Part shown: piece after piece, positions 49,661-62,047 of the stretch
How the letters are laid out: every line of letters begins with the position of its first letter
How positions within the stretch are numbered: the stretch's first letter is position 1
Assembly: GCA_033239125.1 (NCBI GenBank)
Contig: BSWB01000004.1
Coordinates: 36,426,001 to 36,490,000, forward strand
Direction: 5' to 3'
DNA length: 64,000 nt
From: Fagopyrum homotropicum
Lineage: Eukaryota; Streptophyta; Magnoliopsida; Caryophyllales; Polygonaceae
Position numbers and translations under genes: made by a program
The notes under the pieces: model-generated
The model's input: the letters and a program-made list of their open reading frames with translations, nothing else
Told to the model about the DNA's origin: nothing
The model's database searches: none

Positions 49661-52174
49661 GATGCATTGCAATCCGTTATATCTCGGGTTCTATCTTTTC
49701 TCTACCCATCACATATCGTAATGACTGACACAACCTGGTCCTAACAATTGACAAGTGGTCCACCCCGATCTGTTGGGGTGACGTCCTTCAACCCTTATAT
49801 TGCTCCTCTTGTAACTACTATGTTCACCGTTCTCTTTCAAAGATCCTTCATCTACTGAACTCGGGAGACTTGCTCTAATAATTTTTTTTAAAATTTTTAA
49901 TTTTTTTTCTATTTTTTTTCCGACTCTGAAAGTCTTGGTTAACCAATACTTCGGCTTAAATCCTCGTCTCACTTCAAAGGAATGGCGATAGTAACAACTC
50001 TTGACTTCTCTCATATGTTTAGCCACAAAAGTCTTTAACTACGAGACTCGATCATGCCTTATAACAAATCAATACAGTCTTCTCTACTTCCTCTAAAATC
50101 CTGTGGGGAGGAGCTCTCCGCATGCTACATCAGCTTTCACCGTAGGCATCCTTTCTAGGCGTAGAAATTTACACTACATTTTCTTATGTAGCGTCAAACT
50201 GAATGTAGAGACTCTAGCTTTAGTCGGTCATGTACTTCTTGTACATCTCAAAACAACATCGAACTTCAAAACTTTGGTCTTCTCTTACTCTGGTTGGTCA
50301 TCTTATGCATCTCTCGGTATCCCATAAACAACTTCATAACCGTACCAGTATGCTCCTTGAAAATGCTAGAATAAATTCCCCCTCAAAATCACTGAAAAAT
50401 CCTACTCATTACTTTTCTAGTGCTAACATCATAAACTTTAAGCTTGTTGTGTTGCCCTGATCTAAGTCATCCCTTTTTACGCCATAACCACCATGGCTCT
50501 TCCGTGTGAGTTTGAAACATCTGACTCAACTTGCTTGCGAAAACATACCATCCATTTCATTAGAACAAACATATCCGTGTCATTCCCCCATACTCCAATC
50601 CCATTACCTAAAAAGGTTGCATAGGATCATTACAATCACTCCCCGGGAGGTCGGTTATAGTCATATGCTTAAAACCATCATTGCTACTTAATTATAACAT
50701 TTGCACTTCCGTTGATATAACTCCTTGTTGCTGACATTGAACCACCAGAAATATTCTAAGTTCTTGTTTCCGTTCTTTTATGATTCCACCACCTGGGTTA
50801 CTCTTCCCATCGACACTCATCCATAGACAACCCGCACTTGTGCATTCTTAGTTGTCACCGATTAGCTTGTATCTGATCTTCTCCGAAGTTAACGACTTAC
50901 CATCCTACTACACTTTCCATGTTACCACTCTTATGAAGGCTACCCTCCTCGGGATACTCTACCTTAATCTCCACTTGTCATTTCACTCTTTACACCCTCC
51001 AATAACTCTTCTATATTCCACGCTTCCTTCCACTTCTCTAAGATAACTATACCTTCCCGGCTCTTTCGTGTCATATGACCCACTTTCACAGGCTTAACCG
51101 TTCTTCAGAATGTTTATAACCCACTCGCATTCCTCTCGTTGGTATCATAAGTCTTCCTATCCAAGCTCCTTGTTTCATCTTTCATCTTCTGGAGATCCTC
51201 ATCCTTACACACTTACTCCTCCTCAGCGTTGCTCAGTCTCATCACAATGTCGGAAAAGGATTGACTCCACCAGGCAATTCTACCATATGAACCTTCACCA
51301 TGTAGTCCTCCTCGTAACTCTCGTATTTCCAAAGAAGTCTCCCGCTTAAACTCTCGCAAAACCGTCACTTCACTTCCCACTATCTTTGCACGCTTAACTT
51401 ACGGTTCTCGTCAACCTTTCACAATTGTTTGACCATTCTTTTCATCTTAACTCCCATACTTAGGAGCGCCTATTGAAAAACTCGTCTTACTAAGAACGCC
51501 ATTTATTATTTTTTTTTTTAAAAATAAAAAAAAAAAAATCCTCGAGCGAGAATGTAGTCGTCTTTATTGATTCGCCTCTTTAGTTCCTCGACACCACACT
51601 TGGAAAAATCTCACGTTTGTTGTCTCTAGTTGCTTCATTGTTGTTCAATCGTTGCTTCCTTTGGAACCCACCATTTATCTCTTCTTGCCGCTTCCTTGTA
51701 CGACTTCCTTCTCAGCTTTGTTTAAGCTATCTTGAGGTTCTCTTCCACTTGTTTGTTCTTTGGTTACGTCATCTCTACTCTTTTGCTACGATGTCCTCTA
51801 AAGGAGTCCGAGAAGTCATTGGGGTGCTCGCTAAAACATGATAATCAACTCGTTAACTTGAGCGTGCTCGTCATCAAACGTATACTATCCTAAGCCAAAC
51901 GGCATTGTCAAAAGGCGATGATAGCTTTCTAACATCCCGACTATAAGGTCTCGCATCCATATGCTACTATATATCCTAGAATACGTATAAGACTATATAA
52001 GTCTTATGTCCACATTGCTACCAACATAACACATTCATGAAAACCATTCTCGTAAAACAAGGTCCACACACTAATATAATCTTATCATGCCACCAATAAT
52101 AACATAGCAAGTCCATCATGCACAACTATAGTCCAACCTACAATAATAGTCCAGAACATCCTAAGTCCACAAAC

Positions 52175-52178
<4 letters not shown>

Positions 52179-52232
<54 letters not shown>
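52179..52232. repeat. TA dinucleotide microsatellite
   Basis: About 25 uninterrupted TA units in the D internal region. It is likely length-polymorphic. Confidence 0.95.
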
Positions 52233-52234
<2 letters not shown>

Positions 52235-52435
52235 TACACTAATAATCCAATAGACTACGTCGCCGAGATCCGCGGAACGAGTGGTGGTCCCGTACATTCT
52301 ATGTCAATCCCGACTCATGCATATGATTTTGGAAACGAAAATGTCAGAACCCGTGTGGGTTCTATTTATTCCTCATTCGGCCTTTAGAAGATTACGAGTG
52401 CCATTGTTGTCAACCTAGGGCTCTGATACCACTTT

Positions 52436-55179
52436 TGTAACACCCCGACTCCGCGGAACTCGGGATACTACGGGCGGAGACCTCACAATGGTTCCCGACC
52501 CTTAGCCTGACAACAATTTCACCGGAACTTACATCAACACACAAATAAAGGCAAAACCGAAATTCATTTTTAATGCAATGCTATGAACCCCAAAAGAAAA
52601 AAAAACCCGAAAGACTCCAGCCGAGATACAACTCCAAAGACAAACGTCATATCCGCGACATACATAATACCATAAACAATACATAAATACAACCCCAACC
52701 AACCCATCCTAAAATGCACGGACCCCGGCTGTCCACTCTTCCGGATCTCTCGACTGCATCCCTAACCTGCAAGTCAACTACAACAATTCAGTATAAAACC
52801 GTTAGCTAGCATTCAAAGCATTAGAATCATGGTATTGGCACATACACACATATGCATCATAGTACACAACATGATCTAAACACACATGTCCGGTTTATTA
52901 TCTCTTTGTTATTATTAAGTCATATCCCTTACTATTGCACTTACGGTGTGACACGAGATTCACTCGCCCTTGTCCCCTTTCACCATACGGGTTTGTACTT
53001 GATGCAGATCAGCATCACCCGTTGGACTGGTCGCGAGGCACCTCCCAGTCATCCCCATTTTGGACTGGGCAAGCGGTCACCGCCCGTTATCATACACTTG
53101 GGCCAAATATAAGCATATAAAGTCGGTGGTCCTATTACCGGTTTAGATGTTATAACATAAAAAATAAACACACACATAAACAATAAACACACACCACCCA
53201 ACACGCATCGAAACTAATACAGAGAATACGAGCTAAGTAAGTCCGGAGACTTACCTTGTCTCAAAGCTAACCGAAACTAATAACACTCTCCAGAGGAATA
53301 TAACCAAAGCATGTTCAAGAGAAGGCACGATAATCAACAACAACTCACGTAAGCTAGAAGTCCTTAGACTTCTAGTACTATATACTCTTATTAGGTCACA
53401 CGCTCTCATAATCTAGGATACACTCCTAGCCCTCATGAAGTCACGAGATCTCAACTATAACCACATGCTAGGATACTTCCATCCTAACTCCACAATCTCA
53501 ACAAACTCGTACTCACAATCTCAACAAAGCTCACATGATAACATACACATCTCGATCCTTAGAACGTTCAAATCATCCTCACCTAAAGTTCAAACCACTA
53601 CTTGGTATTCACTCTAAGTTATGCTAAATCCATCCTAACATGCTACTAATACTAAACGTAACTAGATCGGGAAAAAAGGTAACTCACATGACGTCAAAAG
53701 ACGGAAGACGGTCTATGGATGTCGACTTGGACTCGTTAGGTCTTTATCGGGACGCTTCCGAACCTAACACCAAAACTAGACAAATTTAGCTCGTACGCTA
53801 AATTTGATCGGAAGATATATATAATATATATATAATTCTAAGAAAATCCCGGTTTCAAAATGGTCATGTTAAATTCCGCAAAACCCCCTCCGGTTAAAAT
53901 ATGAAATTCTAGGAACTTGATCGTAAAACCGCAATTACAACTTGAACCATAAACCGAATTTAAAATCCGCAATTATATTTTCCGGGCAATCTAAACATCA
54001 TAAACCCAATGGTAAAACTCGTTCTCAAAGCCGTTCAACCATTTTTTGGGCAAAAATATACAATCTTGTAAATGCGTTCCATAAACCGTAAATTAACCCC
54101 TTGGGCTATATTTTGTACTTATACCAACAGGGGCAAATCTGTAACTTTAAGAAATTAGGGCCAAATCTGCAAATAAAAAATACTCGGTCCATTCTGTAAT
54201 TAACATTAAAAGGAGGGGGCCGATTGTAATTAATAACAAGGGTTTTCAAAAAAATACCCAAAGCGCTTCTTCTTCAGCTGGGAAAAGAAGAAGCAGAGGC
54301 GGCTGGAAGAAGACCTCTGGCGGGCGAGGTGATGGCGCAGGGGAAGGTGGCGGCCATGGCTCCTCCGGCGTGGTTCTTCAACGGCCCAAGCGAGGCCCTT
54401 CAATGGCAGCGGTGGCGAGGCGGCGGTCGATTTCGAACCGCGACAGAGAAGAAGGAAGAGGAGAAGGCAGAGGCGGCTCCGACGGATTCTTCAGGGTGCA
54501 GCGCATCGAAGGCCTCCAATGACATCTCTCCGGAAACAGCCGACTGCTGTAACAAACAGAAGGGAAGGGTTCTGGCGCGACAGAATCCGGGAGGAGGAGA
54601 GGCGTTTGCAGATGGCTTCACTGGCTCGACAAAGGAGGACTCGAGGTGGGTGACAAAAGGGCTACTCTTGTTCTCCCGGTCCGGTGGAGTGCCTCCCTGC
54701 AACGACGGCTTTCTTGGTGGCAATATGAGAGGGAGAGAGATGGGGGAGAGCAGAGGCTTGGATGCGTGAAGAAATCTCAGAAGCGCAGGAGATAGGCGTG
54801 AGAGGGAGAGAGAGGGTAGGGGAAAGGTTGCACCAAGGTTTGACGAGGGGTCGGCTAGTCACAGCGGGTTGCAGGGCTAGGGAGATGCTAGGAGTCGGGT
54901 GTAAGGGAGAGGGGTCGGGGGTGAGGTTAGCGAGGTGTCAGGGCAGCAGGTATGAATAGCGTCACTGAAGCAGTGGGGAAGAGAAAGGTGAAGAAGGTGG
55001 GGGAAATAGAAAGAAAAGAAAATAAAATAAAATAATAAGAATAGTACTAATAATATTAAAATAGGAAAACGGGAATTAATAAATTCGATGAAGAACATTC
55101 ATAACGGTACTTTAAAATCGGAAAACTTTTCCGAAAAAAATAAAATACGGAATATATGTATACTTAAGATATATAAAAT
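52436..55179 (-). mobile_element. Family D right LTR (5' LTR), truncated
   Basis: It matches the left LTR from TGTAACACCCC until ATATATAAA near 55179, where identity stops; the last about 126 bp of LTR are missing. It also lacks about 50 bp present in the left LTR near 47533-47585. The sequence that follows belongs to a hAT transposon, so the truncation is a junction created by deletion or by the hAT. Confidence 0.85.
54400..54723 (-). other. Conserved 107-codon sense-strand ORF in D LTR (right)
   Basis: Same protein as 47202-47525, with one synonymous base difference. Other D LTR segments differ by several percent. Confidence 0.35.
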
Positions 55180-58046
55180 CGGAAAATGCATCCATAGAAG
55201 AAGAATGATCATATGTAAATAGAGAAGGAGGTTGGTTAGAAGTAGATGCGTACCCGGTAAGTTGTGTTTCCAACTCTTACATTCAATTACTCTCCTAATC
55301 TCATATTTTCATTCTCTTATTTTTCATTTTACCACTCTTACTACTACATTCTATTATTCAAAAAAAAATGTCTAGCCGAGGAAGACGTTCCGTTAGCGGT
55401 GCCGGTCCTTCATCCGGCGAAGGTTTTATTCGAGGACGGCATTCCGTTAGCGGTCCTCCAACCGGTTCGGATTTAAGGCGAGACTTATTAAGTGGAGATC
55501 ACGAGATCTTTGAGGAGGAGGAGGATATCACAAAATCACCTACTTTCCCCAACACCCAAGGATCCGAGACCCAATTCACGGAGGAGCCGGATCCGGAGGA
55601 GCCGCCGTTGAACAACACTCAACTAACGGCGGCGGTCTTCCGATTTTGGTTTACAAAAGGTGCTCCCGATGCCAACGGAGTTTTCTATGCCAAATGCAAT
55701 TTTTGTGCGGCACAATACAAGCACAAAAAGGGAGAAGGCTACGGGAACTACAAGAGGCATATCCGGAACAAGCATCCCGAGAAAATGGGATTAGCACGAG
55801 GGCAAACACAACTTACCGGGTACGCATCTACTTCTAACCAACCTCCTTCTCTATTTACATATGATCATTCTTCTTCTATGGATGCATTTTCGGAAATGTT
55901 GGCCGTAGATTCTTTAGCAATTAGTTTTGCACAAAATGTTGGTTTTAATAATTAGATGCAAAATCATGCTCAACCCGCATATAAACCGATTTCTCGCCAA
56001 ATCGCTAAAAGAAAAATGATGCATAAATATAAAATTCGTAAAGAAGAATTGATTAAATATTTTACGGACAACGGTGATATTCAAGTTTCTATTTGTAGTG
56101 ATATTTGGACCGACGGTTTTCAAAAAAATTCATATATGGGTATTACTTGTCATTTTGTTGATAAATTTTGGATTTTAAACAAAAGAGTTTTAGCATTACG
56201 AGTTTTCAACGAACAACATACCGCCCAAAACATTGCCCGTTTGATTGCAAATGTTTTGGAAGAATATAGATTAGTTTCACGAGTTTTTTCAATCGGTTTT
56301 GACAACGCCTCCGCTAACACGGGTTCCATTAGAGATTTAACCAACTATTGTAAGCCGACGATTGGAGGTAAATTTTTTCACATTAGGTGTGCCGTCATAT
56401 TTTAAACTTGTGTGTTCAAGACGGTTTAGCATACGTTGGAAATTTAGTACAACCTATTCGAAATATTCTTAATGAACTTTTGTCTAAAAAAAAGTGTACG
56501 TACTAAATGGTATGCATATTGTAAACAAAATGGCGTTTATCCTAAAAAATTTTCAAAAGATGTTTGTACAAGATGGAACTCTACTTACAAAATGATTTAC
56601 GAATCATATGAATATCGAGAACTTTTAAGTGGTTTTGCCGCACAACATATTGACGGTAATTTTGTTTTCGGTGAATCTTGGATTTTAGCAAAAGATGTAA
56701 TGGAGGTTTTTAAATATTTTTATGATGCTACTAACACTTTTAGTTATGTTTATACACCAACTTCAAACATATTTTATTATGTAGCAATTAATATTGCATT
56801 TGCAATTCAACAAGGTCTTTTAATTGAAAATATTTCACAAGCTATTTATTCAATGCGAAGTAAATGGTTAGATTATTATACAACAATTCCCGATGTTTTT
56901 CTTGTTGCATTTGTGTTAGACCCAAGACGTAAAATGGATGGTTTAAAACAATTTTTAGAAAGTTATTATGAATTTTTAGGTTTAGAACAACATCCCGATT
57001 GTCATGTTTCTACCATAATTGCTAATGTTAGAAAATTATTTGATGAATTATTGGTTCAATATCGTGTTTCCGATCGAGGTCAATCTTCTCAACCCCCTCC
57101 TCGTCCTTCATCTTCAAGTTCATCTAAATTTAAATCAATTGCAAGAGATTTGTTTGGCCCGAAAAGGGCAAAAACCACGTCGAGTTCCAACTCGGAACTC
57201 GACGAATATCTAACCATTTCTTTTGAGTTTGCCAATGATGAAGAAGAGGAGGATTTCAACATATTAGAATGGTGGAGCCGACCGGAGAGAATGAGGTTCC
57301 CTACCCTCTCAAGGATAGCGGCACAAATTCTCGCCGTTCCCGCCTCAACGGTAGCGGTTGAGCAAACCTTTAGCCGGAGTGGAAAGGTGCTCGATCCGAT
57401 GAGATCAAACATGTTGTCCGAGACGTTGGAGGCACAAGTCCTCCTAGCCGATTGGAGGAAAGCGGAAATGCGAACACAAAAGAACAACCTCCCGGCGGAG
57501 GAAGGCGACGAAGATGACGACGAGCGACAACAAACGCCATCGGATGTATCGGCGGGTGAGTCCGACTAAGGTAAGGGTCAATCGGGGATATAAACAAAGG
57601 TAAGAGAACTACGCGAGCTTTTATTCCTCCTCCCCGAGAGGATACGTAGGCAACCGGGATTCCGGTTCAAGCCCAATTCTTCCTTTTTTTTTTTTTTTTT
57701 TTTAAGTTTAAGACTTAAACTGAAAAAAGAAGAAAATAAACTAATAAAAAGAGGACTTAAACTTTAAGTTTAAGTCCAATTTTTTTAAGTTTAAGTTCTT
57801 TTTTTATTAGTTTATTTTCTTTTTTTTAAGTTTAAGTCCTATTTTTTTATTAGTTTTTTTTTTTTTTTAAGTTTAAGTTCAATTTTTATCTTCTATTTAT
57901 TTTCTTATTTTTAAAGTTTATTTCCATTATTTTTTATTTATTTTTTTTTAATAGTGAGGTGTCCGACCCGTCGACCCGCCGGGTCCGGGTCCGGGTCACC
58001 CTCCCCGGACCCATGACCCGGCGGGTCCGACCCGTGGACATGCTTA
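55180..58046 (+). mobile_element. hAT transposon, left end missing
   Basis: It holds a hAT transposase (55368-57569) and ends near 58046 with a subterminal block of GGGTCCG/CGGACCC palindromes and GTGGACATGCTTA, whose reverse complement TAAGCATGTCCAC is a plausible hAT terminus. No matching terminus is seen at the left, where the D LTR abuts. The 3' tail includes T-rich and AAGTTTAAGTC inverted repeats (57680-57900). Confidence 0.7.
55368..57569 (+). pseudogene. hAT transposase (BED zinc finger, RICESLEEPER-like), three lesions
   Basis: Domains in order: a BED zinc finger (about 55630-55790, with FWFTKG, CNFC and HIRNKH); the RNase H-like core, with first-acidic-residue region CSDIWTDGF (about 56094) and second DNASANTGS (about 56301); the TRWNSTYKM segment (about 56570); and a full hAT dimerisation domain, LSRIAAQILAVPAS to ADWRKAEM (57307-57470). 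Three lesions break it: an in-frame TAG at 55953-55955, a one-base loss near 56391, and a one-base gain in an A8 run near 56485. Otherwise length and order fit a full transposase, so it died recently. Confidence 0.9.
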
Positions 58047-58061
58047 CTTTGAACCAAAACA

Positions 58062-58122
58062 ATGTCGTGGGCAGGCCCTGAAGACGCTTTCCTATCCACC
58101 TCTCTCGCTAGCTACCTTGACA
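58062..58122 (+). pseudogene. LSM1: LSM1 first-exon fragment
   Basis: The exon starts MSWAGPEDAFLSTSLASYLD, nearly the plant LSM1 N-terminus (decapping-activator subunit of the cytoplasmic LSM1-7 ring). It ends at a GTAAAC donor after one base of the next codon. No second exon (VLLRDGRKL, FDQFANAV) is visible downstream; a thymidine kinase-like segment follows instead. The hAT transposon ends only about 16 bp before the ATG. It is either an isolated fragment or a gene disrupted beyond recognition. Confidence 0.75.
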
Positions 58123-58260
58123 GTAAACTCATCTATCCATCTCTCTTAGTTTTCGGTGTTCTTTCTTGAATTCTAGGGTTTTTAGATTGGTTGGTTACTT
58201 TTGGGATCTTGATGCGTAACGACTACGAAGTAATTGATCTTTATGTGAATTTTCCTGTTG

Positions 58261-58435
58261 GGATTTTGACAGCAAGGTGTGATCGTTGTGGAAAGCGTGC
58301 TTTCTTCACCTTGAGGAAGACTGGAGCAACAAAGACCGAGTTGATTGGTGTGGCTGGTGTCTACATGCCTGTTTGTCGTTGACGCTATGTGATGGTCAAG
58401 TTGCAATGGATAATGTAAGAGCAGTCGACGGTACT
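58261..58435 (+). pseudogene. TK1: Thymidine kinase C-terminal fragment
   Basis: The plus strand reads ILTARCDRCGKRAFFTLRK, then TELIGVAGVYMPVCR. This matches the zinc-binding and lasso region of plant TK1-type thymidine kinases ('LTARCEVCGxKAFFTLRK..TELIGGADVYMPVCRxHY'). A TGA replaces the next codon and a one-base loss follows, after which GQVAMDNVRAV continues out of frame. The ATP-binding P-loop half is absent. Confidence 0.85.
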
Positions 58436-60212
58436 TTGTAAAGCTTAGAGTGATGACAAACACCTGGAAGCAGTTTCTGAATTGTAGCTAATACTTTGTC
58501 TATGTCTTAGGGTACATTTTGCTATGGCCTGTGTATAATATACGTGTTTCTTTAGTGGCTTTTATTCCAAACTCCATATAATTCTAAATAATAATGTCTC
58601 ATGTCTTAGGGTGCATTAAGTTAATCCTCTTGCTTTGTTGTAACTCAATGATTCGCATCTTTTAGTGGAATTTCCATATTTTGGCCAATAAAATTCGTCC
58701 TGTGATATATTTTTCAAGCTTAAGACTACTAGACATAGAAGTTTTGGCCACATTAGAGATCATGGTGCTTGGTACTAAAATTGAAATAGCTCAACTGCTT
58801 GCATTTAGTGGGGGCATGGGTTAAGAAACAATGTTAACAAAGAAAAATAACATCCTCCTCCAGAAATAGCTCCATTGTATGCATTTAATGAGGGCCTTGT
58901 ATAACACTATAACGTCCTTTTAAGGTACCATTACTGATTGACATATTCAGCCCTTGCTTTTACATTAGATAAAGAGAGACGACAGCAGCACACGCCGATG
59001 GGTATGCAAGGAGAGATGTCTTCACAGTTCTTCAGAGTCATTCTACTTCATATCCTTGAAGATGAAATTCTTGTAAGTTATCCTCTAATCTTTCTCTTTT
59101 GCATGCTTATACATCATTACTAAATTGCTCACCTGTACTATAACTTCTTTGTGTGTTTGTTGGTTGATAAATTGATTATCTTGTTTCTCATTTTCAAGTT
59201 ACCACTTCTTATAGCTTTATTCGATTAAATCTGGAAAGAAATGGTTTTCATGTCAGTGGCAAGTCCATATCCTTTGTTACAATTATGATATTTTCAGCTT
59301 GAAGTCCCTCAAGAACTTCAGAGGACCTTTCATTTACAAATTATGATTCCTGCATGGTTTCTTTGCTGTTTCGGTGCTGCATTTTGCTGACAAATACAGT
59401 CTGAAAATTTCTTCTACTAAATTCAACTTTTGCAATTTGTTGAAGCATGTCAAGTGTACATTTTTTAATTATCTAATCATTTTAGTAAAGAATAAAACAA
59501 GATAGTTGAACTTGACATTGTTTGAATCCTCAGTTTTTGAATGTAACTGTGAAATGTTTGACAAATTATACAATGCAATTAGCACGAGAGAAAATAGAGT
59601 CTTTCTAGCATATTGGGGGGAAGTAATTATATTAATTTTCTTTTACTTTCCTCATTATAAAGTACAGATTATTACTTATGTTTCAGAGTATCCGAAGGAT
59701 ATCAAACTGAAGCTTGCAATTTGCAAAGTATATTTTATAAATGAAAATACTTCTACTGTGGTAAGATGCACAATGTCTTTATAGTTTCTAACAGTGCCAT
59801 TTCTTTTCTTAATTAGGATCGAGTTTGTTACATTTATTTTCCGGATTTCTTTCGGAGGCTCGAAACTTATATTCCATCAATTTAACTTTTCTCTCCATAT
59901 TTGTTTCATTGTTTCATGCTGGATCTGTTTTCTTCAACTGCTTCATATTTATGAACAAGTTTGAATATTTAGTGATTGACATAAGCTTCTTGTTCATTAC
60001 CAAAAGTTTACTTATTGAGACAACTATCTTCACAAATGGCGTCGTTCTCATTGTAGGAAGCTCCATATTGCCTTTTTTTTTTAAAAAAAAGAAAGTTTAG
60101 TATAAATGCTGTAATTTGTAGATCCACAAAACTCCGGTCTGGTTGGTATAAATGACAGTATCATGTTTCGGATCTTACATTGAGCATTGATGTTGTCATG
60201 CAACTATTTCAG
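58436..60212 (+). other. Non-coding sequence with exon-like islands
   Basis: Mostly T-rich, intron-like DNA. Three islands have splice-site-like flanks. 58951-59072 lies between TTCAG and GTAAGT and is open for 40 codons, containing LDKERRQQHTPMGM. The second starts at 59298 after TTTTCAG. 59687-59760 lies between TTTCAG and GTAAGA. I cannot assign them to a family. They look like further captured or decayed exons. Confidence 0.45.
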
Positions 60213-60440
60213 GTCAATTGATCACGGGTGGTTGGGACAAATAGCTAATGTACTAGGAGTTGCGTTCACCAAAGGTTCTAGGGAGGCTAACTGCTGATGT
60301 GGAGTTTATCTCGCTCTATGGGTGTCACTTGTTTGTAGCCTCTGTAAACTCAGTAAAAACTTACGACTTGCGCATGTCAAATGTACCAGTTGAAGCAAAG
60401 GCTTCGATAACAATAAATATTCCCTACTCCGAAGATACTC
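60213..60440 (+). pseudogene. BUB3-like WD40 repeat exon fragment
   Basis: After a TTTCAG acceptor the frame reads QLITGGWDK, stop, LMY, stop, ELRSPKVLGRLTADVEFISL, then FVASVNSVKTYDLRM. GGWDK..W.LR and the YDLR end of the next blade are characteristic of BUB3-type WD40 proteins, most like the plant BUB3.3 group. Two TAG codons, one at the tryptophan position, make it non-functional. BUB3 proteins act in the spindle checkpoint. Confidence 0.65.
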
Positions 60441-60731
60441 CTTAAGGTTTATCCGATAACCAACAGTTCTTTTCTTCGATAACAAATTATACTGTTGTAC
60501 ATGCCCACCTGTTCCCCACAGTCCCTTAAAAATAACAAGTCCGGTAATCTTACTCCAGATGGGAACGCTCATAATTCTGTGAATAATATAGTGCCTTTTG
60601 AATTTCTGGAATATTCAAGCAGCATGTCCAACAACCATATAACGCATACCTTTCCTCTGCTTGCTTTCTTTCCACTTGTAACATCCAGCAACCATCCTGT
60701 AATATTAACTTAGTGTTTCTTTTTTCAGATA

Positions 60732-60765
60732 CTAGAGGAGCCGCGCGTACTATGCACGCGCGTCG
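60732..60765 (-). mobile_element. Helitron 3' terminus
   Basis: On the minus strand a GC-rich hairpin (stem CGCGCGT/ACGCGCG, loop of 7) is followed by GCTCCTCTAG, with T immediately after. Hairpin plus CTAG plus insertion between A and T is the Helitron 3' signature. The element therefore extends to higher coordinates. Its 5' TC end was not located. It sits two bases after a TTTTTTCAG splice-acceptor-like sequence. Confidence 0.7.
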
Positions 60766-61299
60766 GATCCTTTATTTCGTTGTTCGTATTCGGTTAAAAT
60801 AAGGTTGTGAGGGCGTTGGGGCCTTAATTTCTTTGTTTGTAAATGATTGCGGGTTGTATGTAGTACATGTGGAGGCGGACCTTTAATGAGAAGATGCTGC
60901 TGTTGTTTGAGTTTCGTTAACTATGCTTTATTTATTGTCAATAAAATCCGCAATTAATACCGAAATAACAGTTACCATTCTAACATACATGCTACAAATA
61001 AAAAAAGAGCCCGAATGTAAATGAAGAAATAAATGGCGAGTTTTGACATTTTCCACCAACTAAGACATTATCAATTAGTTTCTCACGTCCAACAAGCCGA
61101 TTGAACCGAGTGGATGAATTTAGTTAATCCAAGTGCCTTATAACCCACGCTCTCAGAACTGCTCATGAAGGATCCAAGTGCTTCGAGTATTGTGATGTTC
61201 ATAGTAAGAACTGAAGAACCGGTATTTGAAATAAATAAGTTAAAAGATACTCTAGGGGGGAGGGGTTGAATAGAGTATGAGAACTTTTCACAAACCAAA

Positions 61300-61405
61300 T
61301 CTCAAGGCCTTGAAACTCCTTTCAAGGGTCTTGATGTCAATCTGTGCTCTTAGTGAAATTTTGATTTCAAGGGCTTTGAAACAACTTTCAAGGGCCTTGA
61401 CTTCG
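61300..61405. repeat. CCTTGAAA-type imperfect palindromes, left group
   Basis: Two hairpin-forming units, near 61305-61328 and 61366-61400, each pairing CTTTGAAA or CCTTGAAA with TTTCAAGGG. Similar units recur at 62450-62570. Confidence 0.6.
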
Positions 61406-61991
61406 TGCTCCTGCAAAACAAAGTTAGTCACAATAGCAAGATATAATGCAGAATGTAAAAGATTGACACGAGGATATGTTTACGAAGTTCGGCTCTAAAT
61501 AGCCTACTCTCAGTCCCAAGGTATAGCCATAGGATCTAACTATCTATTATCAGCTTCAAAGAGTCCTAGATACAACCTAGAAGAAATCCCCTTCTTCTTT
61601 CACTGTAGTCAATGTTACGATCTAGCTCCAACTCTTAACCTAACTATAATAGCCTAGTTACTTCGTAGAGTAACAAAACCTTCGAGTATAACGCTCTTTA
61701 GATATGCTAATGGAGCTCTCGAGTTTATCTCTCTCTAAGGAATAAAGTTTTTGTATAAAGAGAGAAAGAAAAACTTCTTGGATCAAATGAAGACGCTTTT
61801 AGATCTCTTGAAGACTTTGGATATTTCCGTGTAAGCTTGTGTACATTTCTTCTTCAATCTTCATCTTCATTTATATTCTTCTAGGAGGAACTTGTAGCCG
61901 TTGTAGAGAGCCGTTGTAACGTTCATATTTCCTCCATAGAACACGCTACTTGGTTGAAGTGAAGTAGCCGTTGTAAGATCTTCTATCTTCT

Positions 61992-62000
<9 letters not shown>

Positions 62001-62024
<24 letters not shown>

Positions 62025-62047
62025 TTCTTCTTCTTCTTCTTCTTCTT
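62001..62047. repeat. TTC trinucleotide microsatellite
   Basis: About 15 TTC units in a pyrimidine-rich stretch. Confidence 0.95.

Larger units (their letters stand above)
48146..52435 (-). mobile_element. Family D internal region (Ty3/gypsy, decayed pol)
   Basis: A 4290 bp internal with a primer-binding site (52418-52431, TGGTATCAGAGCCC on the minus strand), RT remnants (49180-49660), an integrase C-terminal remnant (48476-48612) and a polypurine tract after 48145. The gag part (about 50700-52100) is not recognisable. A long TA microsatellite lies near the 5' end. The element is defective. Confidence 0.85.

Noticed and set aside
58062..58122. Functional LSM1 gene
   Set aside because: Only exon 1 is present; expected Sm-domain exons are not visible in the next 5.9 kb, and unrelated fragments follow.
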